This document shows positions 1 to 8,804 of a DNA stretch of 36,710 nt, in pieces. A program made the position numbers and the translations under genes. The first letter of the stretch is position 1. Each line of letters starts with the position of its first letter. The notes beneath the pieces were generated by a model. It saw nothing but the letters and a program-made list of their open reading frames with translations, had not been told where the DNA came from and searched no databases. Source of the DNA: Opitutales bacterium (GTDB taxonomy: Bacteria > Verrucomicrobiota > Verrucomicrobiia > Opitutales > Oceanipulchritudinaceae); the NCBI GenBank assembly GCA_007133065.1, contig SLNJ01000158.1:1-36710 (forward strand). Direction: 5' to 3'.

Positions 1-9
1 CCACCATCT

Positions 10-36
10 CTGGAGGGTCAGACGCCGTCCTGACCC
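10..36. repeat. Inverted, diverged copy of the palindromic repeat
   Basis: Seen in sequence: TGGAGGG followed by a hairpin, GGGTCAG (15-21), an 8-nt loop and CTGACCC (30-36). It matches the reverse complement of the tandem units at 63-212, which carry GGACAG/CTGTCC stems. Both sides of the stem have changed together (GGTCAG/CTGACC against GGACAG/CTGTCC), so pairing is kept. Lies head-to-head with the tandem array. Confidence 0.55.
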
Positions 37-51
37 AAACCGATCCGCGTG

Positions 52-297
52 TCATACTCCCACCTGCAACACGGACAGGCGAGGACGCTGTCCCTCCAGA
101 TGATTTACATCCGCCTGCAACACGGACAGGCGGGGACGCTGTCCCTCCAGATGATTTACATCCGCCTGCAACACGGACAGGCGAGGACGCTGTCCCTCCA
201 GATTTGCATTCGTAATCAGTCCGAAGAACGTGCCGATAAAGAGCGCGAACCCGGCCAACACGACAATGTGCCCAATCGTCATCGGGCCGTGGACCAC
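52..297 (-). CDS. Small ORF: one membrane helix followed by 17-residue repeats
   Basis: Not recognised with confidence. The 81-codon reading frame starts at a GTG (or an ATG six codons in). It encodes one clear hydrophobic segment (around TIGHIVVLAGFALFIGTFFG), then three 17-residue repeats made entirely from the 51-bp DNA repeats. The frame stays open upstream of 297, with an acidic stretch ending ADEVVHGP that continues to overlap the tail of the neighbouring gene. It may therefore be the 3' remnant of a larger membrane protein whose end was overwritten by repeat insertion. It lies 39 bp downstream of the gamma-glutamyltransferase stop, on the same strand. Coding status is doubtful. Confidence 0.25.
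   Translation of the reverse strand: MVHGPMTIGHIVVLAGFALFIGTFFGLITNANLEGQRPRLSVLQADVNHLEGQRPRLSVLQADVNHLEGQRPRLSVLQVGV
63..212. repeat. Three tandem copies of a 51-bp palindrome-containing repeat
   Basis: Units start at 63, 114 and 165 with a period of exactly 51 bp. The third copy has a 3-nt deletion and a few substitutions before it decays at about 212. Each unit holds a GGACAG / CTGTCC hairpin (73-78 with 88-93 in unit 1) followed by CCTCCAGATGATTTACATCC. The units abut without variable spacers, so this is not a CRISPR array. The period is 17 codons, so the array stays open in frame on both strands. It resembles the dispersed REP-like intergenic elements common in PVC genomes (inference). 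Confidence 0.85.
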
Positions 298-335
298 TTC
301 GTCGGCACCGGCATACGGTTCGGGTTGGCAGGCTG

Positions 336-1958
336 CTAGAGTCCGGCGGCGTGGCGGCCGGTTCGCGGATCTCCCGCCGCGCGCAATACCCCGGAATCCC
401 GATCGACGTGCAGCATCACCGGAACGGCAAACCCGGTTGCATCGACCGTGACCGCGTGCCCGCGGCGCTCCAGCGCGGCGGCGGTCTCCCCGTCGATATC
501 CGAATGCAGGCGCAGGGATCCGGGGCCGAGGAAGGTCTTGCTGCGATCCGGATCGGGATCGAAGGAATCCTCGTGGTGCGCGGTGACGAACCGGGGCGCG
601 GTGACCGCCTCGTCCGGACCCATCCCGAAGTGGAGAAAATCGAGCAACAGATTCAGCGTGGCCTGGTCCTGCAGATCGCCTCCCGCAACACTGACCGCCA
701 GGACCGGCCGCCCCTCCTTGAGAACGAGCGTGGGGGTCAGGGTGATGCGCGGGCGCTTCCCGGGCTCAATGCAGTTCGGGTGCCCGGGCACCGTGTTGAA
801 GCTGCGCAACCGGTTGCCGTATGTCACCCCCGCAGGTCCGCCGTCCACGCGTTCCGGAAACACATTCGCACTGGGCGTGGCCGCCACGACGTTCCCCCAT
901 CGGTCCGCGACAACACAGGTTGTGGTGCCGCCGGTGGCCGGGCGGAATGCACCGTTCCCGATCAGCGGCCGCATGCGGACCGGGTCGCCGGGACGCGCCT
1001 CCAACGATGCGCGCTCCATGTCGATGAGGGGCCTCCGCATCGCCGTGTACCGATCGGACAGGAGCGCCGCCATGGGAACGCCGGCAAACGCCGGGTCGGC
1101 GTAGTAGGCGTCGCGATCGGCCAGCCCGAGTTTCATCGCCTCCGTCGCAGAATGTATGTAGTCGGGCGAGAGGCGCCCCATCGCATCGAGATCGAATCCC
1201 TCGAGAAGCCGGAGGGTCTGGAGCAGGAACGGTCCCTGTGTCCAGGGGCCGCACTTGCAGATGGTATGCCCCCGGTACGAGATCGTCACCGGGTCCTCGA
1301 CCGTCGTCACGTGGGCGGCCAAATCCGCGCGCCGCAGGAAGCCACCCTTCTCAATGTAGAACGCCTCCAGTGATTCGGCGACGTCATTGCGGTGCGCGTT
1401 GCGTCCGTAAAACCGATCGGTCACGGCCTGGAGTTTCTCGACTCGGCCGCCCTCCGCCAGATGCTCCTCCTCGACGAGCTTGCGCAGGGTCGCCGCCAAT
1501 CGCGGATGCCATTCCTCCGACCCGCGGTCGAGCAGCGCGAGCGTCGGGTCGATCACCTCCTCGAACGTCCGCGACCCGTACCGGATCAACGTCGTCACGC
1601 AGAGGTCGACCACCGACGGGACCGGCGCCATCTTCATGTCCCCTTCTCCCGGAATCCCGTGCTCCATGTACCACGCGATCGCCTCCTCCGAGAGCGGCGC
1701 CCTCCCCTGCCCGCTGAGCGCCCGAACCCGCGCGCTGGAAGCGTCATAGATCAACAGCGGCACCTCCCCGCCGATCGAACAGGCGAGGTGATCCGTCACG
1801 TTCAAGGCGAATATCGTCCCCACCGCGGCGTCGGCCGCATTTCCGCCGGCTCGCAGGATCCGGATCCCTGCGTCGACCGCTTCCGCCGCACCGGCCGCCA
1901 CCACACCCTCCGCACTCTCCGCTCTCCAATCCATCTGCAATACGCTATCTGATGTCAT
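336..1958 (-). CDS. Gamma-glutamyltransferase family protein
   Basis: About 540 residues in the Ntn-hydrolase gamma-glutamyltransferase family, which cleaves or transfers gamma-glutamyl groups from glutathione-like substrates after self-cleavage at a threonine. Seen: an N-terminal segment with AAGAAEAVDAGIRILRAGG, typical of the large subunit. The small-subunit start GGTTTCVVADRWGN places the candidate nucleophile at about Thr345. Further on are IEPGKRPRITLTPTLVL and the AGGDLQDQ loop where canonical enzymes have the SPGG oxyanion motif. Start chosen at the ATG at 1958 (MTSDSVLQMDW). The frame is open 47 codons further upstream, but that part is Arg/Pro-rich and looks non-coding. No signal peptide is visible, so a cytoplasmic acylase-type member (YwrD-like) is as likely as a periplasmic enzyme. 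Followed downstream by the repeat array. Confidence 0.88.
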   Translation of the reverse strand: MTSDSVLQMDWRAESAEGVVAAGAAEAVDAGIRILRAGGNAADAAVGTIFALNVTDHLACSIGGEVPLLIYDASSARVRALSGQGRAPLSEEAIAWYMEHGIPGEGDMKMAPVPSVVDLCVTTLIRYGSRTFEEVIDPTLALLDRGSEEWHPRLAATLRKLVEEEHLAEGGRVEKLQAVTDRFYGRNAHRNDVAESLEAFYIEKGGFLRRADLAAHVTTVEDPVTISYRGHTICKCGPWTQGPFLLQTLRLLEGFDLDAMGRLSPDYIHSATEAMKLGLADRDAYYADPAFAGVPMAALLSDRYTAMRRPLIDMERASLEARPGDPVRMRPLIGNGAFRPATGGTTTCVVADRWGNVVAATPSANVFPERVDGGPAGVTYGNRLRSFNTVPGHPNCIEPGKRPRITLTPTLVLKEGRPVLAVSVAGGDLQDQATLNLLLDFLHFGMGPDEAVTAPRFVTAHHEDSFDPDPDRSKTFLGPGSLRLHSDIDGETAAALERRGHAVTVDATGFAVPVMLHVDRDSGVLRAAGDPRTGRHAAGL

Positions 1959-2055
1959 GCGCCGATTTGTATTCGGGTCGCCCCGCCGTGGCAAGCGCGC
2001 ACGCCCCCGATCCGCCATCCCGGCGCACGCCGGACGACGACGTACGGTACCCGGA

Positions 2056-2070
2056 GTCCGGATGCCGGAC
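2056..2070. terminator. Short GC-rich hairpin downstream of the aldo/keto reductase
   Basis: GTCCGG-ATG-CCGGAC is a perfect 6-bp stem with a 3-nt loop, about 90 bp past the reductase stop in the 200-bp gap between two minus-strand genes. There is no T-tract, so an intrinsic terminator is only a possibility. It could also be a chance palindrome in GC-rich DNA. Confidence 0.25.
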
Positions 2071-2158
2071 ACCGGCAATTCGCGTCCTGGGCGCCGCATC
2101 TGCGCAAGGAGGATAACGTTGCGCTCGGGAGAGGCAGGGTCTATCTGTCATCGGACCC

Positions 2159-3130
2159 TTACGCGAGTTCCTCCGAGCGATCCGTTGCCGGGGGCGGCTG
2201 GTATGAGAGGGCCGCGATTTCGCGCCGCCATTCGGACGTCATATCGACGTCCAGGGACGCCAGTGAAGATTCCAGCTGCTCCAGGTTCCGGGCCCCGATG
2301 ATCGGCGCCGTCACCGCCGGGTGCGCCATCACCCAGGCGACCGCCAGGGTCGCGGGGTGTAGGCCGCGCTCGCGCGCGTGCTCGGTGAACCGGTCGGCGA
2401 TCTCGTAATACAGCGGCTCACCGTACCGTTTCGTGTAATTCTTGTTCTGGAGCAATCGCCCCGCCTCCGGCCGTCTCTCCCGCCCGTATTTGCCGGAGAG
2501 CAGTCCGCCGCCCATCGGGCTGTAGGGGATGACGCCGAGGCCTTCAGACTCGGCGAGCGGCAGAATCTCCACCTCGGCCTGGCGCTTGGCCAGGTTGTAC
2601 ATCGGCTGGATGCACTCGAAGCGGGCCAACTCCCGCCGCGCCGCGATCCCCAACGCCTTCGCGATCTGCCATGCCGCCCAGTTGCTGACGGCCGGGTAGA
2701 CGATCTTGCCCTGGCGCACGAGGTCGTCCAACGCGCCCACGGTCTCCTCGATCGGCGTATCCGTATCGAACTGGTGCACGAAGTACAGGTCGAGCCGGTC
2801 CGTCCCGAGGCGGCGCAGGCTGTCCTCGATCGCCCGCGTGATATGGCGCCGCGACAGCCCCCGCGCGTTGAGCCCTTCGCCGCTCTGGCCGTACACCTTC
2901 GACGTGATAACCAGTTCCTCCCGCCGGCCCTGGATCAACCGGCCCAGGATCTCCTCCGAGCGCCCGCCCGCATAGACGTTCGCACAATCGAAGAAGTTGA
3001 TTCCGGTGTCCAGGCAACGCTCGAACATCGCCTTCGCCGTCTCCTCGTCCGCGTCCCCGCCAAACGACATCGTTCCAAAACAAAGCTGCGACACCCGCAC
3101 ACCCGTACGTCCAAGCAATCGATATTCCAT
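2159..3130 (-). CDS. Aldo/keto reductase
   Basis: 323 residues, the normal length for an NAD(P)H-dependent aldo/keto reductase of the general stress protein 69 / YajO type. Seen: N-terminal MEYRLLGRTGVRVSQLCFGT, and the catalytic tetrad as Asp48 and Tyr53 (FFDCANVYAGG), Lys78 (VITSKV) and His119 (LYFVHQF). The C-terminal VTAPIIGARNLEQL is the cofactor phosphate-binding region. Start placed at the ATG at 3130, where family homology begins. The frame stays open for ten more codons without homology. Reduces aldehydes or ketones of sugars or other carbonyls; the substrate cannot be told. Divergent from corA with a 134-bp intergenic region that should hold both promoters. Confidence 0.93.
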   Translation of the reverse strand: MEYRLLGRTGVRVSQLCFGTMSFGGDADEETAKAMFERCLDTGINFFDCANVYAGGRSEEILGRLIQGRREELVITSKVYGQSGEGLNARGLSRRHITRAIEDSLRRLGTDRLDLYFVHQFDTDTPIEETVGALDDLVRQGKIVYPAVSNWAAWQIAKALGIAARRELARFECIQPMYNLAKRQAEVEILPLAESEGLGVIPYSPMGGGLLSGKYGRERRPEAGRLLQNKNYTKRYGEPLYYEIADRFTEHARERGLHPATLAVAWVMAHPAVTAPIIGARNLEQLESSLASLDVDMTSEWRREIAALSYQPPPATDRSEELA

Positions 3131-3264
3131 GCTCAGGATCCTGATCCGATTCGCCCACAAACGTCAATTCCGCAAGCACACAGACCGGCAGCGGAAACGG
3201 GGCGCACTTCCGGCTTCCCGAGCGTTGACACACCGGGCGTTCATCCGTAGGGCTACGGCTTTAG

Positions 3265-4329
3265 ATGAAGCGTCGCACACGAGCCCGCAAAGCCGGGCTT
3301 CCGCCTGGAAGTCTTGTCCACATCGGCGAGCGCCAGGTTGATGGCGCCCGGCTGTCGTCAATTGATTATTCGCCGGACCGTTTCGTTACCCGCACGATTG
3401 CAGATCTCGGTGAACTCGATGCATGCTTGGGCACGGACACGGTCTCCTGGATCGATCTGGTCGGGCTCCACGATATTCCCCTCATCGAGGGGATTGGCAA
3501 GACCTTCGGCATTCACGCGCTCGTTCTTGAGGACATTCTGAACACCGATCAACGACCCAAGGTCGAGGTGTTCGACGAGTATGTTTTTCTCGTGGCGAAG
3601 ATGATTCGGCCGGGCGAAGGCGATCGTGCCGGGAGCATCGAGATCGAACAGGTCAGCTTCATTTTGGGAAAGTCGTTCCTGATCACGTTTCAAGAGCGCC
3701 CGGGTGATGTCTTCGGCTCGGTCCGGGAGCGACTGAAGGCGGGGAAAGGCCGTCTGCGAAGGAGCGGTCCCGACTACCTCGGATACGCCCTGTTGGACGG
3801 CATTGTAGACAACTATTTTGTCGTCCTCGATCACCTGTCTACGAAGATGGATTCCATCGAATCAGCGGTGCTCGATCAGTCGGACTCCCTTGTCAACCAC
3901 AGGATCCATCGGCTCAAACATGATTTGCTTATGCTTCGCAAGGCCACCTGGCCGCTGCGCGAAATCGTCTCCGCTTTGATACGGGACGAGCCCCCTCAGG
4001 TCGCGGCAGAGAGCCGTCCTTACCTGCACGATCTATACGATCACACAGCGCATGTTGCCGACACCCTCGATACATACCGTGAGATGCTTTCCGGTTTGCT
4101 TGAGGTCCACTTCTCACTTGTGAACACGCGTATGGGCGAAGTGATGAAGGTCCTGACCATCATCGCGACAATCTTCATTCCACTCACTTTCGTTGCCGGC
4201 GTTTACGGGATGAATTTCGAGCACATGCCGGAACTCGCCTGGAAGTGGGCCTACCCTGCCATCCTCGCCATCATGTTTTCCATCGCCGCCTCCCTGCTCG
4301 TCTTCTTCCGCCTCAAGCACTGGATCTGA
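3265..4329 (+). CDS. corA: CorA family magnesium/cobalt transporter
   Basis: 354 residues forming the pentameric CorA Mg2+ channel: a large cytoplasmic N-terminal domain, then two C-terminal membrane helices. The selectivity signature YGMNF is at Tyr314-Phe318, directly after the first helix (VLTIIATIFIPLTFVAGV). The second helix (AILAIMFSIAASLLVFF) is followed by a basic tail ending in LKHWI. Length and architecture are complete. The ATG at 3265 is used. The first 25 or so residues are basic and could be trimmed to a later start. Convergent with the hydrolase-OsmC gene, so likely its own transcription unit. Confidence 0.95.
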   Translation: MKRRTRARKAGLPPGSLVHIGERQVDGARLSSIDYSPDRFVTRTIADLGELDACLGTDTVSWIDLVGLHDIPLIEGIGKTFGIHALVLEDILNTDQRPKVEVFDEYVFLVAKMIRPGEGDRAGSIEIEQVSFILGKSFLITFQERPGDVFGSVRERLKAGKGRLRRSGPDYLGYALLDGIVDNYFVVLDHLSTKMDSIESAVLDQSDSLVNHRIHRLKHDLLMLRKATWPLREIVSALIRDEPPQVAAESRPYLHDLYDHTAHVADTLDTYREMLSGLLEVHFSLVNTRMGEVMKVLTIIATIFIPLTFVAGVYGMNFEHMPELAWKWAYPAILAIMFSIAASLLVFFRLKHWI

Positions 4330-4426
4330 ATTGCCCTCGCAGGGGCCGTTGCGGCTGACGCCTCCTCGGGGCAACCGCTCTCGGAAGGCGACCTTCTGCC
4401 CTTACGCGGGCTTTCCGTCGGGTCGC

Positions 4427-5641
4427 TCACCGTTTGTCGCGTGCCTCGGATTCCCGGGTCCGAATCTTGATCTCGCCCTCCAGTGTCCGGTGTACCGGGC
4501 AGCGATCGGCGATCTCGAGCATGCGCCGGCGTTGCGCTGAATCGATCTCTCCTTCGATGCAAATCTCGCGCGTCAGCACGTCGACCTTGCCGGTGGAGGT
4601 CTCGCAATCGGCGCAATCTTCGGCATGAACCTTCTCGTGGAAAACCCGGCATTGCACGCGACTCACCGGCAATTTCTTGTGCCGCGCATACATGTTGAGC
4701 GTCATCACGGTACACGATCCCAAGGCAGCCGCCAGGTAATCGTATGGCGTCGGCCCCTGATCGCCGCCGCCCGCCGACTCCGGTTCATCGGCGACGAGTC
4801 GATGTGAGTCGCTCTGGAGGCCGCACAGAAATCCGTCATCGGTGAGCCCGGACACCCGGACCCCCGTTTCGAGTTCAGGTTGATCGATTGACAGGAACCG
4901 CGCCGCCCAGGATGCAATCACCCGGCCGGCGTAGCGGGAATCGGCTTCACGCGAGAGCAGGTGATCGGCGTCATCCAGGCTGACGAAACTCTTCGGATGC
5001 AACGCGGCTGTGAATATCTGCTGCGCGTTCTCCACCGGCACGATTTCATCGGTGGGGCCGTGGAGCACCAGCAGGGCTCGACGAAGCTTGCGCAACCGCT
5101 CATCAAGGCGGTGGCTCCGGGCGTCTTCGATGAAGTCGCGACGGATTCGAAACGGCCTGCCGGCAAGGCGTACTTCCGCGCTGCCCTGTTTCTCAATGGT
5201 TTCGAGTTGGTCGCTGAAGTGCTCGATAACGCGATCCGGGGTTGAGGGAGAGCCGATGGTGGCCACGGCATGCACACTGTCGAGGCGTTCGGCAACCGCC
5301 AGAGCGGCGGTTCCGCCGAGCGAATGGCCTACCAGCACCTGAGGCGGGCGGAGGTGCGCTTCCATCCATCGAGCGGCATCCTCCAGATCATCAAGGTTGG
5401 ATGAAAAAGTGGTATCGCTGAAATCACCCTCGCTTTGCCCGAGGCCGGTGAAGTCAAAGCGCAGCACGGCGAAGCCCAGCACCGCCAGTTCCCGGGAGAT
5501 GTTACGCACCGCCTTGTAGTTGCGATTGCAGGTGAAGCAATGCGCGAACAACACGGCCGCGCGGTAGTCGCCCCCGGGCGGCAGCTCCATGTCCCCGACA
5601 AGCGCGAGACCCGACCGACTGGTGAAACGAATTCGAGACAT
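4427..5641 (-). CDS. Alpha/beta hydrolase fused to an OsmC peroxiredoxin domain
   Basis: 404 residues, two domains. Residues 1-255 are an alpha/beta hydrolase with nucleophile elbow VGHSLGG (Ser107), acid in GPTDEI (Asp198) and catalytic His227 (DDADHLLS). Residues 265-404 are an OsmC-type thiol peroxidase with the two reactive cysteines Cys310 (GSCTVMTL) and Cys381 (ADRCPVH). This hydrolase-OsmC fusion is a known bacterial architecture, thought to act on organic hydroperoxides and esters, but little characterised. The start at 5641 is fixed by a strong AGGAGGT ribosome site 6 nt upstream; an upstream ATG at 5659 is not needed. Third gene of a probable minus-strand operon, 47 bp after the endonuclease/phosphatase-fold gene. 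Confidence 0.93.
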   Translation of the reverse strand: MSRIRFTSRSGLALVGDMELPPGGDYRAAVLFAHCFTCNRNYKAVRNISRELAVLGFAVLRFDFTGLGQSEGDFSDTTFSSNLDDLEDAARWMEAHLRPPQVLVGHSLGGTAALAVAERLDSVHAVATIGSPSTPDRVIEHFSDQLETIEKQGSAEVRLAGRPFRIRRDFIEDARSHRLDERLRKLRRALLVLHGPTDEIVPVENAQQIFTAALHPKSFVSLDDADHLLSREADSRYAGRVIASWAARFLSIDQPELETGVRVSGLTDDGFLCGLQSDSHRLVADEPESAGGGDQGPTPYDYLAAALGSCTVMTLNMYARHKKLPVSRVQCRVFHEKVHAEDCADCETSTGKVDVLTREICIEGEIDSAQRRRMLEIADRCPVHRTLEGEIKIRTRESEARDKR

Positions 5642-5647
5642 AGACCT

Positions 5648-5654
5648 ACCTCCT
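5648..5654 (-). promoter_or_regulatory. Ribosome binding site deciding the hydrolase-OsmC start
   Basis: AGGAGGT on the minus strand, 6 nt before the ATG at 5641. It is one of the few full consensus sites in this window, where most genes show none, and suggests high or independent translation of this operon gene. Confidence 0.8.
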
Positions 5655-5688
5655 ATCATTCATCCGGGCGCGATTGCGCTTCGGTGGT

Positions 5689-6468
5689 TCATACGGTTTC
5701 ATCCACCAGCTGCGCGACAACGGGGAGGTGGTCGGAATGGGACCAGGCCCCGGTCTCCTGAGGACCGTCGTGGCGAAACCCGGGATCGCGGACGACGCTG
5801 GCGCTTTCCAGGTGTGGAGCGACGGAAGGGCTGCAATAAATATGGTCGACGCAGTGCGGATCCAGGCCCGCGGTGTCGATGGTCGCCTGAATACCGCCAC
5901 CCACCGACTCCATCGCGTTGCTGTATCCCATCCCCTTCAGGTTCCGGTGAACCCGCTCGTCGACCTGGCTGTTGAAGTCGCCCATGACGATGACATCCTT
6001 GGTTACCGCCTGAAGCTCCTGCAGGCGTTCCTTCAGGATATCGGCTTCCCGGCCACGGAACTCGGGATCGTGCGGATGCAGATGGAGACCCACCACCCAG
6101 AGCGCGGCACCGGGCTCCAGTTCCAACAAAGCGGCCCCGCAACAACGACTGAACGGGGGTGTCTCCTCTGATGGATCAGCGTGGCTGAACACGCGTGATT
6201 CGAGGATGGGGTAGCGCGAGAGGACGTGACCGGGCCAGTTCAGAGGCGAGGGAAACGTGGCCAGGCCGAAGTTGATGGCCCGGGCGATGGCCTGCATCGC
6301 ACGCACGGGAACCCCTTCCTGGAGCGCGAGGATATCACACTCCAGGCCAGCGAAAACACGCGTGAAATGGTCGCGATTGGACGCTGCTCCCGGAGGCCCG
6401 ATGCAGGCCTCCGCCTCCATGGGTGGATACCCGGTCAAGCCGAGAACGTTGTACGTGCCGATCTTCAT
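5689..6468 (-). CDS. Endonuclease/exonuclease/phosphatase family protein
   Basis: About 259 residues with the Mg-dependent EEP (DNase I / sphingomyelinase-like) fold. Seen in order: KIGTYNVLGLTG (Asn of the metal site), ILALQEG (catalytic Glu), VVGLHLHPHD, VIMGDFNSQVDER (catalytic Asp-Asn), CVDHIYCS and WSHSDHLPVVAQL (catalytic Asp-His). No signal peptide, so cytoplasmic; it could hydrolyse nucleic acid, phosphoinositide-like or phosphodiester substrates. Start set at the ATG where the family begins (MKIGTYN). ATGs at 6471 and 6495 are alternatives and no clear ribosome site separates them. Lies 68 bp after the dynamin-like gene and 47 bp before the hydrolase-OsmC gene on the same strand, so probably co-transcribed. 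Confidence 0.88.
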   Translation of the reverse strand: MKIGTYNVLGLTGYPPMEAEACIGPPGAASNRDHFTRVFAGLECDILALQEGVPVRAMQAIARAINFGLATFPSPLNWPGHVLSRYPILESRVFSHADPSEETPPFSRCCGAALLELEPGAALWVVGLHLHPHDPEFRGREADILKERLQELQAVTKDVIVMGDFNSQVDERVHRNLKGMGYSNAMESVGGGIQATIDTAGLDPHCVDHIYCSPSVAPHLESASVVRDPGFRHDGPQETGAWSHSDHLPVVAQLVDETV

Positions 6469-6536
6469 CATCGTGGCGCGGCCGGTTCCCATCACGCTCT
6501 GTGTTCTCGATCGCGGTACGAGCGCCCGGCGCCGCG

Positions 6537-8804
6537 TTACATCTCCCGCTCCGGCTGGGAATGCGCTTCCCCGCTGTCGGCTGCCGGCGCCGATTCATCT
6601 TCCTCATCCGTATCGGCGGCCGTTTCCCCGTCCAACCAGCTCACCGCATGAAACGTCTCACGAAGCTTGTTGATTGACTCGACCACCGAGCCGGAATGCG
6701 TCGCCAGCGTGTCGAAACGCTCCTGAATACGTCCGTTATCCTCAAGGCGTCGTTCGAGCTCCTTCTTTTTCGCGCCGTACTCGGATTTGCTCGTGTTCAA
6801 CGCTTCTTGAAGCTTCCCGCTCAGCGCGTCGAAATACACAGAAAGCAGTTTGTCGGAATTCTCTTCCGCCGCGCGCGGGAACATATCCGAGAGCTGGTCG
6901 CCGATCCCCTTGCGCACGGCGTCCTTTCCCGACTCGTCGAACCGCTTCTGTTTGACCGCAACGGGGACCGGCGCATCCGCGACATCGTCGGGGCCAAACA
7001 ACCGCCGTCGAATCGCCGATTGGCTGCGAAACAGCACCCAGTCCCAGAACCCCTTCTTCACCTTGAACGCATCGGACGATACCTGCAGAGAACACTGGGG
7101 AATCGATCCCTCGGCACGATCGACGGCATCCTTTGCTGTTTCGAGCGCCGGTTCGAGATTGGGGTTCAGACGCCGCAGGGCGTCTCTCAGCTCCCGGCTC
7201 ATCTCCATTCGATCCAACGCCTCGGCAACCAGGCGGCGGGCTCGGTCTGCGCTGTCCTTCTCGATTTCCCTGCGGCGGCTTTCGAGTAGCTCGTTACACG
7301 CGTTCCGCAGCTCAGCCAGGCTATCGTCAGAATCGAACCACCGGTCCAGCCGCTCAAAAACGTCGCGTTCGGTATCCTCCTGGATCTTCTGCGCGAACTC
7401 GCGGGCGCCCCGATTACTCTCGGACCGCAGTTTCCCGAACATCTCCGCCCAATCGACCTTTTCCAGTGCTTCTGTCGCCTCGAGGCACTCGGCGACTTCA
7501 GATACCTCCCGCCGCAGCTGCGTCTGCTGCTCGCGGAAGCGATCCATTTCCTCGCTCGAGCCAATCTCCTGAATCTCGGTGGCAAGCGTCTTGCCCCGAT
7601 GCAGACTGTCGCCCATGAACTCGTGGAGATAATCGCTGCTGTTCAGGTAATCGGTGAGATCCTGAAGGAAACCGGAAAACGGCTCCTCGGGGTGCTTTGT
7701 GATGGAAGAATCCGCCTGATCGGCACCGGGCGGTGGCTCCTCGTCTGCAAATGCCGAGGCGGCATCGTCACGCGCCGTGCCGGCCTCGCCGCTTGCCTCG
7801 CCGGCCTCGTCCGGGAAAGCACCGGTAGGTTCCGCCGCCTTATGCTGACGCAACGCCGCGGCCGCGGCGTTGAGCAGGTCGATGGGATAGATCCGCAGGC
7901 GACCCTCCTCGGCTGCCTTGCGAAGCGGGGCACTCATCACGAGCGACTGGAATGCCTGAATGATCTCCTGCGGCGACTCACTCTCGAGACTCGGTTTGAG
8001 CGAACCGTCGGGCTCGAGATCCCGTTTGTTGGTATCGATGTTTACGATCAGGAAAATTCGGCTGAACAGATCCAGCAGCTCGTTGAACTCGTCAAAGACC
8101 TGCTCGAGAAAGAGGTTGTCGGTCTTGACGACAAAGACCGCGCAGGCCGCGCTGTTGCGAAACTCACGAGTCATCAGGTCGTACCCGAACTTCATCCGGG
8201 AGTAGAGTCCCGGGGTGTCGACCAGGACTGTCAGCGCCTCTCTGAGGTTGTCGGCCCGCACCTCCACATCGATCCGCCGTATGGCGTCGGGATAGTGCAC
8301 CCCCGGGTCGAATTCCTCGCCGCCCTCCTCGACCTGCCGGATCCGATCCGCCAGAATCCTGTGACTCTCCTCAACCAGAGCTTTGAGCGACTGATTCTCG
8401 GTGTATTCAGCCTTCTCGCCGTTGTAGCGGGTGACCACGAACTTGTAATCCTCCCCGTATTTGACGTGAACGAGACAAGGATACGCGGGGAGCGACGTGA
8501 CTTCACTCACGTACGTCGCGCTGATCGCATTCATCAGGGTCGACTTGCCGCTTTTCAACGGACCGAATATGATGACGTAGGCCTGCTGCTCCTTAACCTT
8601 GTTCAGCAGGGTTTCAACGCGATGGTGCACGTCGGACAAGCCCGCGAGCGAACGCTGCAGGGAGTCGCCGACCTCCTTCTCTTGTATATCTCGAAGACTG
8701 GTCTGGATTGAATCTTCGAACGGTTCGAGGACCTCCGCGAATTCCTGGCAGAAATCGGAAATGTCCGTCTTAATCGATGGAAAATGAGTCGGCTCGCTGG
8801 TCAT
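6537..8804 (-). CDS. Dynamin-like GTPase
   Basis: About 755 residues. The N-terminal GTPase domain has P-loop GPLKSGKST (81-89), switch region with DTPG (196-199) and NKRD (259-262) as guanine-specificity motif. A long, charged, helical stalk follows, interrupted by an acidic low-complexity linker (about 360-400), and the C-terminus is Glu/Asp-rich. This is the layout of bacterial dynamin-like proteins, which remodel membranes or aid envelope-stress and phage tolerance. No transmembrane hairpin is evident, so membrane contact is unproven. Start chosen at the ATG at 8804 (MTSEPTHF). A GTG at 8885 would add 27 unremarkable residues. First gene of a likely three-gene operon. Confidence 0.87.
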   Translation of the reverse strand: MTSEPTHFPSIKTDISDFCQEFAEVLEPFEDSIQTSLRDIQEKEVGDSLQRSLAGLSDVHHRVETLLNKVKEQQAYVIIFGPLKSGKSTLMNAISATYVSEVTSLPAYPCLVHVKYGEDYKFVVTRYNGEKAEYTENQSLKALVEESHRILADRIRQVEEGGEEFDPGVHYPDAIRRIDVEVRADNLREALTVLVDTPGLYSRMKFGYDLMTREFRNSAACAVFVVKTDNLFLEQVFDEFNELLDLFSRIFLIVNIDTNKRDLEPDGSLKPSLESESPQEIIQAFQSLVMSAPLRKAAEEGRLRIYPIDLLNAAAAALRQHKAAEPTGAFPDEAGEASGEAGTARDDAASAFADEEPPPGADQADSSITKHPEEPFSGFLQDLTDYLNSSDYLHEFMGDSLHRGKTLATEIQEIGSSEEMDRFREQQTQLRREVSEVAECLEATEALEKVDWAEMFGKLRSESNRGAREFAQKIQEDTERDVFERLDRWFDSDDSLAELRNACNELLESRRREIEKDSADRARRLVAEALDRMEMSRELRDALRRLNPNLEPALETAKDAVDRAEGSIPQCSLQVSSDAFKVKKGFWDWVLFRSQSAIRRRLFGPDDVADAPVPVAVKQKRFDESGKDAVRKGIGDQLSDMFPRAAEENSDKLLSVYFDALSGKLQEALNTSKSEYGAKKKELERRLEDNGRIQERFDTLATHSGSVVESINKLRETFHAVSWLDGETAADTDEEDESAPAADSGEAHSQPEREM

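Noticed and set aside
63-212. CRISPR array
   Set aside because: The units abut with a fixed 51-bp period and no variable spacers; it is a tandem repeat, even though cas genes occur at the other end of the window.
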